DNA from: Centroberyx gerrardi
Taxonomy: Eukaryota > Chordata > Actinopteri > Beryciformes > Berycidae
NCBI RefSeq assembly: GCF_048128805.1
Contig: NC_136017.1
Coordinates: forward strand, 5,178,807-5,242,806
DNA: 64,000 nucleotides
Reading direction: 5' to 3'
The notes beneath the pieces are model-generated. The model worked only from the letters and a program-made list of their open reading frames with translations, ran no database searches and was not told the origin of the DNA. Numbering within the stretch: the stretch's first letter is position 1; every line of letters starts with the position of its first letter. Made by a program: the position numbers and the translations under genes. Below are positions 49,131-61,345 of this stretch, piece by piece.

Positions 49131-50744
49131 GCAGTGAACACCCAAAAATGCACCGCTGCCACCCATGTCACTTTAAAAGTTATGCAGTTGCAGGTTTTAT
49201 ATGATGGGAGGGGCGGAGGCAGAGGGGGGTGTTTAAAAATCTGTGATGGTTTTATTGGTTGGAATTTTTATATTGCCTACTGGTACAACATGAAGTAACT
49301 AAAAATACACTTCCTGTTTCCCAGGACGTGAAAGTGATGGGATGTTGATATAAAATTACAATAAAGTAAAGATTTGTACATGTTTTGGCATTTATTGTAA
49401 AAAAGAAAGTGTACATTTTGATATGGAGAAACAAGGTGAAAAAATGACATTTTTCATTTCATTGTGACTTTAACCTGCTTCTTCTTCTTCTTCTTCTTCT
49501 TCTTCTTCTTCTTCTTCTTCTTCTTCTTCTTCTTCTTCTTCTTCTTCTTCGTACTAGTAGTAGTGGTAGTATTATTACCAATAATCATTACCTCCACCAG
49601 GGCAGTAATACACAAAACTTGGCATGAAGGCTAATAATGATGATATCTACAGCAGATTAGTCGCCCTTAATCGCTGGCTGGCCAAGTACTGTGAGCAACA
49701 GGGTTTTATGTTTTTAGATAACTGGCCCTCCTTCTGGGGTAAACCTGGCATGCTTAAGACAGATGGCATACACCCTACTGGGTTGGGTGCCCACATTTTG
49801 TCTAGGAACATGGACAGGTGCTTGAGACAGGCATGACACACTCCCCTAAGGCATGCTGGGTCGCAGGTTGTTAGACAGCCTGCCAGGACTTCACCTAGTG
49901 CGGGTTTGGAGTCTGATAGCTCAGATAGCTTAGTGTATCCAATCTTGACTGTGTCCCGCCCTCGCCGTGGCACCTTTTGCCATCGCAGAGACAAACATTC
50001 TCAGCATAACCTTATTCATATCGACCCTTCTGGCAGCAGCATTGACTCTACAACAAACTGTATTACGTACTCGCAAATCAAACCTTAATACACGCTTTTG
50101 TTTCATCAAGACTCGATTATTGTAATGTCTTACTCTCTGGCCTACCTAACTGCAGTATTAAAAAACTACAACTGGTGCAAAATGCTGCTGCCAGAATACT
50201 AACCAGAACTAGAAAATTTGACCACATTACTCCTATCCTAACCTCCCTTCACTGGCTCCCAATTCAAGCCAGATCTGACTTTAAGATGCTTCTGTTAGCT
50301 TATAAATCGTTGCATGGGCTTGCACCATCATATCTATCCGACCTCATCATCCCTTATATTCCCCCTCGTGCCCTCCGATCGCAGGACGCTGGCTACCTTA
50401 CTGTCCATAGAATCAAGAAAAAATCAGCAGGCAGTAGAGCTCCCTATCTCCGGAACCAGCTACCTCTTACAGTCAGGGAAGCTAATTCTGTCGAAATCTT
50501 CAAATCTAGACTCAAAACCTATCTTTTCTCGCAGTCATACGACCTACCTTAGCACCGTTGGCCTGGGCTCGACACAGTCTATTCTCTTACCCTAGCTTAG
50601 ACAGTATTTATAAGGAAATTTGCCGTTGGGAACATAGCATAGGGCTGCCTCCTGGTTACACTGTGTCTAATCACTTCCTATCTGCTGTCTGTATGAGCGT
50701 GTCTGTGCCCAAATACGTCTGGGTCTTGTGCTGCTTCTGCACAG

Positions 50745-50785
<41 letters not shown>

Positions 50786-51836
50786 GCTGGTTTCTCCACC
50801 CTTTCTCAGATTCCTCAGACCCTGATGGTCTTCGGTGCTGGCCTTAGTCCCATCCCTGCTGCCGCTCCCTCCCATCGTGTCTCTGACCCTGTGTGTTCTG
50901 TGTGCAGCTGTTTTTCTCCCCTTCGTCTGTACGTGTGTGTGTGTCTGGGTGTGTTGTGTGTGTGTGTGTGTACGCTGCTTCCTCTCTCTCCTCTTCTCTG
51001 ACTCCAGGTCAGTGTTCTACCTGGCGGTGACGGGTGCTGCCCTGGCTCTTCGTCGTCAGTGCTGGCCTCGCTCTTCCTTTCCGCTGGTCCCACCTGGACG
51101 CTGAATTACGACTGTTGCCCTCGCTCCTTTAGTGCCGGCCTCAGCCCCCTCTCATCGCCGCATGCTGCTTCTCCACCTTTTTGTCTCTCTCTTGTTTTCT
51201 TCTGTCATCATTGTTGCCCATGACTCTGTCAATGTTTTGCCCGGCACCTATTGCACGCTAAGCCGTCCCGGGGGGGGATCCCTATCTGCCTCAGCCCGCC
51301 CAAGGTTTCTTTCTCAAGGTTTTTCCTGGGAGTTTTTCCTTGTGTGCATTAGGGTCTAAGGCTGGGGTGCCGGGTAGGTTAGACTGTAGAATAGGCAGAT
51401 TGTTTGTCTTGCTAAATCTGCTCCTGCCTACTTTGTGTTTTTCGCTATGTTTGTCCTACATAATTTTGTTCACCACTGATTGTGTTTAGTTAGATCTAGC
51501 TAGACACATTCTCTGTAAAGTCCTCTGAGACATGCTTGTGATAAAGGGCTAAACTTGAGATGACTTGACTGAAGGCTGGTTGTGGGCCAAGGAAGAACTG
51601 ATTCACTTTTCATGTGAATTGGGGGCGTGGTGGTGGGCATGGCATCACCAAAAGGTGCATAACTTCCTTGCGGGGTGTTGTCAGACATGGAGGAGGTCTG
51701 TGCTCTACTGAGCACATTTTCTAGTTTATTTATGCAGTAGAAATCAATAGAAATCGTTACCTTGATGGTGACATATCCATGTGACACCTCATCACTGCTG
51801 CAGGACGGAGGGAAGCTCTCTGCTGTTACAGCCTGG

Positions 51837-51879
<43 letters not shown>

Positions 51880-53524
51880 GACAACCAGTTTGACCTAATT
51901 CAGTTGCGGTGACTCTTTTTTGTTGACTGTTCTTTCCCCTGCAGCAGAGACAGCAGCAGCTCAAAGTGCAGCAGAGTCTCATCACTCTGCAACACAAAGT
52001 CTGACAACAACTTACCAGCTGTTTAATCAACTGGATAACTGAGGAGGTTTTTTGTGTACTTGTACTTTTTGGAGTAGTTAGTCATTTTAGTTTTTAGTTT
52101 GTGAATGGACAATCAGCAGAGAAGAGTCATTTGGTTTTACTGCATTTGGTTTTATGCACTTTTTTATTTTATAATTTATTTTTCCTGTCCTCTTCCTTTT
52201 TGCATCACAAGGGAAAGATCACACAATGTTCTCCCGACTCAGGAAATTTTACTACATTCTGAATGAGCCACTGTTTGCTTTTGCTCGGCTCGGTTTTTAC
52301 AGCAGTAATTTTACTTCTACTTCAGTAAAGTTTCATCAAAGTGACAGTACTTTATTACTTTATTTATTATTTAGTACTATATTTTAGCAGGATGTTTCAG
52401 TGCTCTCTCCACCCCAGCTGGAGGGTTAAGTGCCTTGCTCAAGGGCGGGAAGATCGTGTCTCATTCAAATTTCCCCGTCCCGACCCGTTCCCGTTCTCCG
52501 GACCGGCCCGTACCTGAACTCCGGTAAAGTCGGCCAGTTTGTTGAGAGCGTCGGTCAGATCTTCCACCAGGATGGCCTTCATCCCCGCCGCCTCTGCCGC
52601 CTTCACTCCCTCCTCCTCCACATCCAACCACACGGCCTGGAACAAGACTGACAGGTCAAACAGCCGCTCACACAGCCTGAGACGCAAAGCCACAGGTCGA
52701 CTGGCCGATCACAGATGCTCGCAAACGCAAGAAGATTGATTGGATGTTGTCGGTTTGTTTTTATCGTCTCTTTAAATCAGTAACTGCTCGGCCCCACTGA
52801 TGAAACACTGTCACCCCACTGCTGGCTTTGTTTACATACTGATTTATTTAGATTCATGATATGCTTTCTAATGTCAAATTGATTGGCGGAGCTTGAGACT
52901 GGGACAAAACCAGCCCGAATATCCCCTTTTGAAAGTATGGGTAAATCATTTTCAGCAAATTCCTAAGCATTTCTACACACATTTTTACACATTTCCTCTT
53001 CTCTCTCTCTCTCTCTCTTCTCTCTCTCCCTCTTCTCTCTCCCTCTCTTTTTTTTCATATAGAGTTATTCTGGTTAAACCTCTTGTCTGCAGCATATTCA
53101 TTTTTCACAAAAAGATCGACGTGTTTTCATTATAATTTCCTTGGATCTCTCTCTCTCTTTGAATCTTTGTTCCTTCCACTAATACTGGTCTGCGTTCTGA
53201 TTTATGTCCAAGATATCTCTCTCAGTCCTCAGCCATCAGAGTCAATTCGACACTTTTGGTAGATTTGAACAGCCGCCCCAGAACCATATCAGCTCATAAC
53301 TGTCACTGAGAAATCACCGCTTACTAACAATGGGAGATTTGTTTTGTAGAAGAAGTGATTTTGTAAGAGAATGGGTCACTTTGTTCAGACGATGGTTGTC
53401 TCATTTTGGAAGGAAACCCTTTAGTTCCTGGTGTTCAACATGTTCTGTGGGATCCTGATTTGTCCTTTTACACAATTTACAGGAATAAAACATCTTTGTT
53501 CTGCTGCTGTTCCACTGTAACACC

Positions 53525-53572
<48 letters not shown>

Positions 53573-54906
53573 CACGTACACACACAAAAATAAAAACACA
53601 GATAAAAGATAAAAATTTGGATATGATATGTGTCTTCTTCCTTATTAAAGGTTTCATTTCCCTGCAGGCGGGTCAGCGGTCACGCTGCTGGACGGACTGT
53701 CAGGCAGAAAACAATAGCATCCATTATTCTGCAAATCAACTGCAGCCTGCGAGGCCAGCAGGGCGTCACTGCTCAGCACTTTGGTATTTCACTCCAAAAT
53801 GAGAGAAAAAGTGACAGCTACTCTCCACAGAGTGACTGAGAACACTAAATCTAAACAAATGATAGTAGATTTTAAAGGATTAAAGGCAATGTAAGTCCTT
53901 CGTTGACAAAGTGATGATTTTTGACGCTTTGAAATTCAGGTGAAGAAGATCGTTTTTCTAGAATTTACAAAACAGTCGCCACAGCTACATGTATTGCAGG
54001 TTCAAGTCAAGAAGATTTACTGTCATTCAACCATACACAGATATACAGTGCACAGTATGTAGAGGAATTAAATTACGTTCCTTCAGTGCAACAAGACAAT
54101 ACAATGCACAAGACTGCAATACACTACACTACATTTCTCTTTATTGTGTGTTATTGGATCTGTTGCATCTATACAGTATCTGAAAGTGAAAAACAAATGA
54201 TATACCCTAAAAGCTGAGTTTGTGCTGAAAAAAATGACACCAAGCACTTGGGTTAAAAAAAAAAATTTAAGGTGGTAAAATAGAGCACAAAAATGGCTCG
54301 GACTTCTGAGGGTTAAACTACATTTAAACTACATGTAGACTACATTTAGTGCAGTTAGACATGACAGTGTAAACACAATAAATACAATATAATAAGTTCT
54401 CAAAGTGTGTCATAAAAAAATGCAATAAAAAATTGCTGCTTCACTTTATGTGGAAATAATTGCCAACATTTCACATTTCACATTTCACGGTCACAAGATA
54501 TTTATCAGCGTCCTGATAAAGGTATGAAAGACAGTTTTTCCAAAATCGATAAGAATCATCTCTGTATGTCTAAACTACATTTAAATAAATTACTAAAAAT
54601 CTAATTTTACACAATTCAGTTGACGTCCAATTCATTAAACACCTCAACAAGAGAGGAAAAGCTTATAGTGATATTCATATCTATTTTTTTACTTTATCTA
54701 CATCCATATTATAGCCTACTCCTTAATAAAGTCGGGTAATATATCATATTCAGACAGTCAGCTGACATCTGTGCCAGGCTTTACTGATATCTATCATGTA
54801 ACATAATGGAATTGATTATAGCATTATATGGGATCATTAACACTGATAATAATATTACTGTGGTGAAACAGTGCTGAGAGCAGCAGATGGTGGCTAAGGT
54901 CACCTT

Positions 54907-54954
<48 letters not shown>

Positions 54955-55892
54955 CTGCGGCGGTGCGACCCCCAGGCGCTGCAGAGCGGAGGTGAACATG
55001 GCGGGCTCGGGGACCCTGTGGCCCGAGCGACAGGACTGCAGGACCAGGTCAAAATGGCCGCCGAGCAGCGAGAGAAGGCGGGCCCGACCGTCTCCAGTAG
55101 CAGTGTCATCTACCCACTGATTGGCCAGGACAGCTGTCAGTAACCCTGATGGGGAGGGAAGGGGAGGTGGTGAGGTGAGACTGCGGTCAGAATCATAAAC
55201 ATGAAAAAGTTATTTTGTGATGAAGTGTTGTAATTTACTTTTTTGGTGAACCCACTTTCCCTCAACCTGCCTCGTCTACTTCTGCTGCAGTTAGTGATTT
55301 CCTACATTTCCCAGAATGCCTTTCAACAACTTCCAGAGAATGGGTGTGGAACGTTTAGACTCATAAATAGCTTGAAAGTGGGATAATTCAGCTGTGGGTT
55401 ATACATGTCTATGATGCCAGTCGCACCCCTTCCTCAAACCCCAACCTGTCTCTCTGCTGCAGTGCATTCTGGTCTCTCTCCTGCTCCTGTGGGTGGAGAA
55501 ACTGGTCTCTCTCCTGCTCCTGTGGGTGGAGAAACTGGTCTCTCTCCTCTTCTACGATGGATTTCTCCCTGTATGATTGTTGAATGTCTCTCGGTGCAAA
55601 ATGGCGGCTCTAGAAAGAAGCCCTCGCTCTTTGATTCTGAGGGACTGACACCAAAACCTGACGTTTACCGCTGATGTTTTACATCCTGAAACATTTTCTG
55701 ACATCAAACTCCATTGGAGCTGCTGGAAATATCTGGAGGTGACGTCACCTCGTCTACGATTGGCCAGTTATCCACCAAGAAGAAAAATACACCAAACAAC
55801 CAAATGGATCCAGAAATGCAACGTACATCACCAACAGCTGTTTTTTTTAACAGTGTTCAGGTTGGATTTTACCTTTAACACCAAGTTTTTGG

Positions 55893-55949
<57 letters not shown>

Positions 55950-56110
55950 TACCATTGCAGCGTAGAGCGGCAGCAGTCTTCAGAACAGCTGATTGGACGT
56001 CCGTCGTGTCTCTCAGCTCCTCCAGCAAGCCTCCGACTGACCAATCAGGCGGCAGAGTCGCTCCTTGGGCCTGGGCTTCCTTCACACACTCCGCCTCAAA
56101 CTCTGGGATC

Positions 56111-56149
<39 letters not shown>

Positions 56150-58550
56150 GAAAAGTTTGCAGTTGTAGTGAATCATCCCACTATAGAAGACAACTGAGGC
56201 GTGAAGGTTGGTTCTTCTCCTATTAAGCGTGAAAAAAAAAAAAAAAATGGCTGATGACTCTGCAAAGTTTCCCCACAATCATCTAAAACAGCGGGCGGAA
56301 AATTTATATGCAAAGAAGTCGATTCATCTTTGAGTCGGGATTGGATGACAGTGGGTACAGAGGACAGAGGAGTAATAAAATAAAATGGTGGATCATGCTA
56401 ACAGGAGATAATTCTCCCACCTGGGACAGCGTCAGCTCGCCCCGCTCCGCCCGCCTCACAGCGCTGCTCCTCTGGGACGCCAGGCTGCACAGGAAACCTC
56501 TGAAACAGCACAAAGTCGACTTCAGAGGGAGGATCACATGAACATGAAACGATATATGCACACTTACATTCACTTTGCATGCATAGGCCATAAAAAACAA
56601 CTATAGTAATCCAATAATACATTTTAGAAAGATACTATGCAAAAATCACAGCAAACAACAAGATGCACTTAAGTACTATAAACTCTCTTTTGAGTGCCAC
56701 AGAAATACTTTAAGTCCCTACAGGAATATTATAGGAATACAACAGAGTGTGTTTTGTTAGGGTAATATTATTCAGGGAATATGGAAACGATGTTGACCGC
56801 ATCATTAGCCTAATATCGTTCCTGCAGGTTATTGATTATGCAACTAGATAACCAGGCCAAGTCATCAGTGCTGCAGGAAAAAAACATAAACCTGATCCAC
56901 AAGCCATGAAGTCCTGGGATTCTCAAATAATTATGTAACTTAACAGACACTTTCTTTGTTTCACTGTGTGTATGAGGGGGGATTGCTGCCACAAAGAAGG
57001 AGGAGGAGGAGGAGAAGGAGGAGGAGAAGGAGGAGGCAAAGCGCTGTCAACAATGTTGCAACGATTTTGAATGGATTTAATAGGATACACACTCACTTTG
57101 ACTGAGGCTTATGTGTGAGAGCTGCTGTTGCTGTTAATCATCGTCGCTATTAAGCAATGAAGTTGTTTCGTTACTTCCCTCTTTTTCAATATAAACTTGA
57201 CCGGACCACTTGGAGTCATATCCTAAATTCGACAATTTTATTTACCCTCTTTTATTTCCTGTCCTCTCGTTACTCACAGGGACATATTTCATGGCAGCCT
57301 ATCCAAATTAATGTAGCCTAACTGGAAATAACTGCAATTTTATTTTTCTTTCTTTTTTGTATCACTTGCTTTCCAAACCAATTCATAGCAATGTGCATTA
57401 TCTTTTTCAAAATGACAAGTTGTGTAATCATCTAATGTAGATTTACTATGGTCTTACTATAGTTTTACTATATAGTCTTGCTAAGCTAGTAGTTTAGTTT
57501 CCATGACAATGACAGTGATGACAAAGGGCGCGGCCTCAACTGCATTTTGTGCTGATAGTATGAAAAAGCAGATCGCATGATGCACACTTGGTTTCCTCAT
57601 CACTGTGACATTCTGTTCAGCTGGCGATGACATGCAGCATTTTGTTTACATTATAAAATAGACATAGGTTGCAGAAATGAACAATAGATTTAAAAAAAAA
57701 AAGAAAAGAAAAAGAAAACGCTAGGACAGTGGTGAATGCAACCAACATGCATGTAATCTAATCTAAAAACTGTGGTCCATGACACCTGCGTTTCTCTAAA
57801 AGATGTTTTTTAGAGAATTTTTTTTTACTTTAGAAAGTGCTCTGATCTAAAGCAGCCACTTTTAATGGACACTACCCATTGATTTATAAGTAAAAAAGGC
57901 AATAACAGTTTGAAAAATACAGAAGTGTGAACACGGCCTTAATTCCCATGCAGGATGATGCTGCTGCTTGTTCTAGCATCTTAGTTTTCTCGAGGACGCT
58001 GCTTCACCTCCGTCTTTTGCTTTTCTGTGGCATTAATCACCCCCCATACACAAGCCCTGCGATTCACTCACACACTGCAAAAATACCAAGTAGTTTGAAC
58101 AATGCTTGATTGACAAGTGATCTCTGCAGAAGCACCACAGCAATGAGACAACAACAAAATAAAAATAGGATCTCATAGGTTACTTTCAGGATTATATAAT
58201 TTACTGACTTTTATTTCACGCAAGGGGAATTGCCTCAACTATGTTTATTGTTTCAAGATTTAATTCCTTGTTTTTATTTTTGAAAACAGACATATTGGCA
58301 TGAATAGGTTGAAATATACTGAAATTATCTGCCAGTGCAGTAAGATACTTTGTATAAAAGCAGGGTAAACACATCTGGATACAAACTAAAATGACTCGTC
58401 ATTTTTTTTACACTGCAGTGAAGCTGTGTGAGCGCTGTCTCCCTACCGTGGAAGTTCATTCAACTCTTCAAACTTGTGGAAAACAGCAGCAGGACGGGAG
58501 GCGACAGCAACTCCCCACAAGTTGAACAGGACTGCTTTCTTCTCCGCCAT
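40966..58550 (-). CDS. ephx2: EPHX2, bifunctional soluble epoxide hydrolase
   Basis: Nineteen coding exons, 560 residues (human 555). In transcript order: 58550-58447, 56499-56421, 56112-55953, 55145-54955, 52636-52514, 51832-51761, 49029-48934, 48699-48621, 47573-47539, 47107-47081, 45857-45772, 45545-45434, 44682-44608, 44321-44279, 43960-43858, 43288-43219, 42571-42491, 41290-41232, 41053-40966; all phases agree. The C-terminal alpha/beta hydrolase is intact: HGFPESW oxyanion motif, nucleophile D333 in GHDWGG, epoxide-binding Y381 (FDYQIYF) and Y468 (NWYRN), acid D498 (GKDPVL) and H526 (CGHWTQ). It should open fatty-acid epoxides to diols in the cytosol. The N-terminal HAD phosphatase is degraded: FNLWGV instead of FDLDGV (N10, W12), A122 for Thr, V159 for Lys and V184 for Asp. 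The C-terminus is PKL, against the SKM peroxisomal signal of human. Confidence 0.97.
41534..42115. mobile_element. Non-autonomous TIR element in ephx2 intron 17
   Basis: The end TACCGTAAATCCTCTAATA (41534-41552) is the reverse complement, with one mismatch, of TATTAGAGGAATTACGGTA (42097-42115). Subterminal AAAGGCC motifs repeat at both sides. 582 bp, no coding capacity. A core segment (about 41,698-41,757) recurs inverted at about 61,453-61,512. Confidence 0.8.
43162..43368 (+). repeat. (GT)n arrays flanking ephx2 exon 16
   Basis: (GT)n at about 43,162-43,209 and 43,322-43,368 sit on each side of the exon at 43219-43288. On the transcribed strand both are (AC)n. Confidence 0.85.
44366..44462 (+). 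repeat. (GT)n-(GA)n compound microsatellite
   Basis: GT run of about 70 bp passing into a GA run, in the ephx2 intron between exons 14 and 13. A further (GT)n of about 63 bp lies at 44,538-44,600. Confidence 0.9.
44994..45150. mobile_element. Fragment of GGGCTGAACGATT dispersed repeat
   Basis: Starts TAGGGCTGAACGATTTTGAA and carries ATTGCGAT repeats as in the element at 3452-3780. Right boundary not defined. Confidence 0.4.
45546..45771 (-). other. ephx2 intron 11, short (AC)n-(GT)n intron
   Basis: This 226-base intron starts GTGG(AC)n and ends (GT)nGCAG on the transcribed strand. The complementary repeats at its ends can pair and bring the splice sites together. It has no usual polypyrimidine tract. 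Confidence 0.8.
46281..46940. repeat. Minisatellite, about 20-bp units (CCTAGCAACCACTAGTAATG)
   Basis: About 660 bp of variants of CCTAGCAACCACTAGTAATG, with CACCTAGTAACAC and CACCAAGTAATAC versions alternating to suggest higher-order units. It lies in the ephx2 intron between exons 11 and 10. Spacers are as conserved as units and no cas genes exist, so it is not a CRISPR. Confidence 0.95.
49030..51760 (-). other. ephx2 intron 6
   Basis: The intron holds a (GA)n at about 49,035-49,125, (TTC)n at about 49,480-49,550 and an L2-like LINE in the opposite orientation (49,620-51,565). The acceptor uses the CT (GA on +) repeat as its pyrimidine tract. Confidence 0.8.
49620..51565 (+). mobile_element. 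L2-like LINE, internally deleted, antisense to ephx2
   Basis: 49,624-49,836 encodes [20 protein letters not shown], an SGNH-esterase-like C-terminal region found in some CR1/L2-type ORFs. 50,090-50,552 encodes the end of reverse transcriptase ([44 protein letters not shown]). Endonuclease and most of the RT are missing. After a long 3' UTR with CAAGGTTTCTTTCTCAAGG, the copy ends near GATGACTTGACT at about 51,565. Disabled. Confidence 0.8.
52637..54954 (-). other. ephx2 intron 4
   Basis: Contains CT microsatellites (about 53,000 and 53,527-53,567), a fish repeat with ATATACAGTGCACAGTATG near 54,040-54,110, and a (GT)n at 54,910-54,952 beside the donor of exon 4. No extra exon seen. Confidence 0.6.
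55894..56148 (-). repeat. (GT)n / (CA)n pair bracketing ephx2 exon 3
   Basis: (GT)n at about 55,894-55,945 and (CA)n at about 56,114-56,148 lie on the two sides of exon 3 (55,953-56,112). On the transcript this is (UG)nUAG, then the exon, then GUACAUUC(AC)n. Confidence 0.9.
56500..58446 (-). other. ephx2 intron 1
   Basis: Contains a (GGA)n array at 56,998-57,036 and an AGTCCCTACAGGAATATTAT-type motif near 56,713 that also occurs at 62.5-63.4 kb. No exon seen. Confidence 0.6.
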
Positions 58551-58567
58551 GTCGTCGTATATTTTAG

Positions 58568-58620
<53 letters not shown>

Positions 58621-58800
58621 TCTCTGATCTGCTGTATGAGGGGAAACTTTGCCCTCTGTCCGAGTTTCACGGCAGATCCGCCTCCCCGGTTTATAAGCTC
58701 ACACACACTCATTAGCATGCAGCCCGTTTAAAGTTGACGCCTTTGGTCAACTGGAAAAACTCCAGCGTCTGCTTTTCATTATGCAAATGAGGAGTACATA
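58551..58800 (-). promoter_or_regulatory. ephx2 proximal promoter and leader
   Basis: On the - strand a TTATAAA TATA-like box (58696-58690) lies 140 bases before the ATG. A (GA)n/(AG)n run (58,571-58,626) fills much of the probable 5' UTR and ends about 20 bases from the start codon. Further up are an inverted repeat AGTTGAC-7 bases-GTCAACT (58732-58752) and a perfect octamer ATGCAAAT (58781-58788 on +). Motifs are visible; binding is inferred. Confidence 0.5.
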
Positions 58801-59000
58801 CACAAACACACACACACTACATAAACACCACTACACACATACACAGACCACACACACACACACACACACACACCGGGACACACTATATTTTTATTTGTAA
58901 TGTAATTTGTAGGTAATTTTATTTTAATCTCTAATTTATAATTTTCTTTAATTTAGGCCTATTATAATTATTTTCTCTAAGTACAGTATAAAGTCTATTA

Positions 59001-59031
<31 letters not shown>

Positions 59032-59047
59032 ACATACAGACTACTCA

Positions 59048-59094
<47 letters not shown>

Positions 59095-59218
59095 GGAGGA
59101 AAGGTCAAGGAGGTCCGTGGGAGGACTGACACTTGGCACACACACACACACACACACAAAACCGCAGCAGAGTAGAGCAATGGTCAAAGTGAGGTGTGAA
59201 TTACTCACATACCAGTTG

Positions 59219-59258
<40 letters not shown>

Positions 59259-60818
59259 TAAAACAATGCTCCCAAACTGACTTGACAGAATGGAGGTGAA
59301 TGAGAAACTTTTAATCTGCTGTTCAGATCCAGACTAATCAGCTGGGTTTGAATTTTAACAAGCAGCATGCAGATCGCCTCACATTACATTACATTACATT
59401 ACATTACATACTACCTACAGTATATTTATGGGTCAGCAGCAGTCAAACATGCAGCTCCAATCCCATTTTGTCCCATATCCCATTTTCTTACTTTTTTGTT
59501 AAGTCTGAACGGCAGAAAACTGTGGAATCGGTTCTCTCCAGGTCTGAAACCACGTTCCCAGGTGGTTTGAAATGCAAATTCAAACTGGCTCTGAGCGTTT
59601 TTATGGTCACACTTTATTTGGATAGTCCAATGATGATATTTAACTTATTCTCAAGTGACTTTAAAGTGTCACCGAACAATCTATTGGGTTTCAGGTGATG
59701 CAGTAGTGTAAAAAGTAGTCTAAAGATAGGTTAGGAAATAATGTGTTAATTGTGTTTTAATTGTGTTTTACTGTGGGTTTTAGTCTCCAATATGTTCATT
59801 TTAGGTTTTTGAATATGTGATGTAATCAAGTGTATTAGAGACTGTTTGGAATATATCTAGAAACTCAACATATCAATAAATTAAACATTTTTCATTGCAG
59901 AGATAATGCATTTGCACGCATTTTAGAGCCATAAAATATTGAATGAATGTTATTTAAAAATATTCTAACATAACTTATTATTGCCTATTTTGGTCTTGAA
60001 TAGACAGATAAATAGATAAGAACTTTATTAATCCCAGTGGAAAATTCAAATTGTCACAGCAGCAAGACACTTAAGAAACCATAGACAAAACAAAGCAAAA
60101 AGAGAATAAAAAAATTAAGAATAAACACCAAGGCAAAAATAAAACTATGTGTACAACATACATGTGCAAATGTAGCCCATGTGTGCAAAGCAGTTTGTAC
60201 AGTATATGTGCAGATTGTTACATATGATACACGAGTGTGTGTACGAGTGCAAGAATAGAATAGGAATAAGGACTCGGTTTGCTCTGGTCTGGGTCTTGAC
60301 TTGGTCTCAACCCCCTTTGGATCTGGTCTTGAAATTGACTTGGACTAGACTGAGTCGGTCTTGACTTCTGCCCTGCATAGAGTACAATGCAATGCAGGAA
60401 GAACATGCTCTTAGTCATGCATAAAATGGGACAAAAGACATCAGTACATAATAAACTCTCATGTATTCAGGGCAGTTAGTTCCTCATGAGTCAAACCTGA
60501 GATTCAAGTTTTCAGTGTTTGATTTTGTTCCTCCCCTAATCCTTCCTGCTTGGATCAAATCATCTATTCTCTCCTTGCCCAGTAACATTTACAGCTGAGT
60601 GAGCTGGTAGGGCTGAAGTGGGTAGAGACACTTGACATTAAAAATCAGCACTTTAATCTGCTGATTGGAACACTTGGTTTGAGTTTAGCGAGTCTGAGTT
60701 GAATGATATATTCACATCCGGTACAGAATATACAGAGGAGGAGCGGGGAGCGGCGTAATGTCTCGCAGCATCGCCCGACTTGAGCTGACAGACTCCAAGA
60801 GACTGTCGACCTTGGTTG

Positions 60819-60859
<41 letters not shown>

Positions 60860-61035
60860 GTGTGCCTGGCCTTTGCAGCCAGTTACAATCTCACTCTGAT
60901 CTCACTCTGGGTTCAGGGAGAGACAGAGAAAAAAATACATCAAATCTTTATGCCTTTTGAACTTGTCTTTATGGACCTTTTCCACGTGAAGGGAATATTA
61001 AAATGAGGCCTGATGGACTTCAATAGATGCTGGAC

Positions 61036-61125
<90 letters not shown>

Positions 61126-61244
61126 TAGATATCACTATGCATTTCTCTTCATTTCTACAACTGTCATCCATTCCAACGGTTCCCAACCTTTTGGGCTGGA
61201 CCGCAACAGCGGGGCCAGCCCTATAAACCTGAATGTCTGTCACT

Positions 61245-61340
61245 CACTGACTGAGTGACTGACTGAGTGACTGACTGAGTGAGTGACTGAGTGAGTGACT
61301 GACTGAGTGAGTGACTGAGTGAGTGACTGACTGACTGAGT
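61245..61340 (+). repeat. (GAGTGACT)n-type tandem array
   Basis: Irregular run of GACTGAGTGA/GTGAGTGACT units of about 95 bp, directly left of the element at 61,346. Confidence 0.85.
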
Positions 61341-61345
61341 GATGA

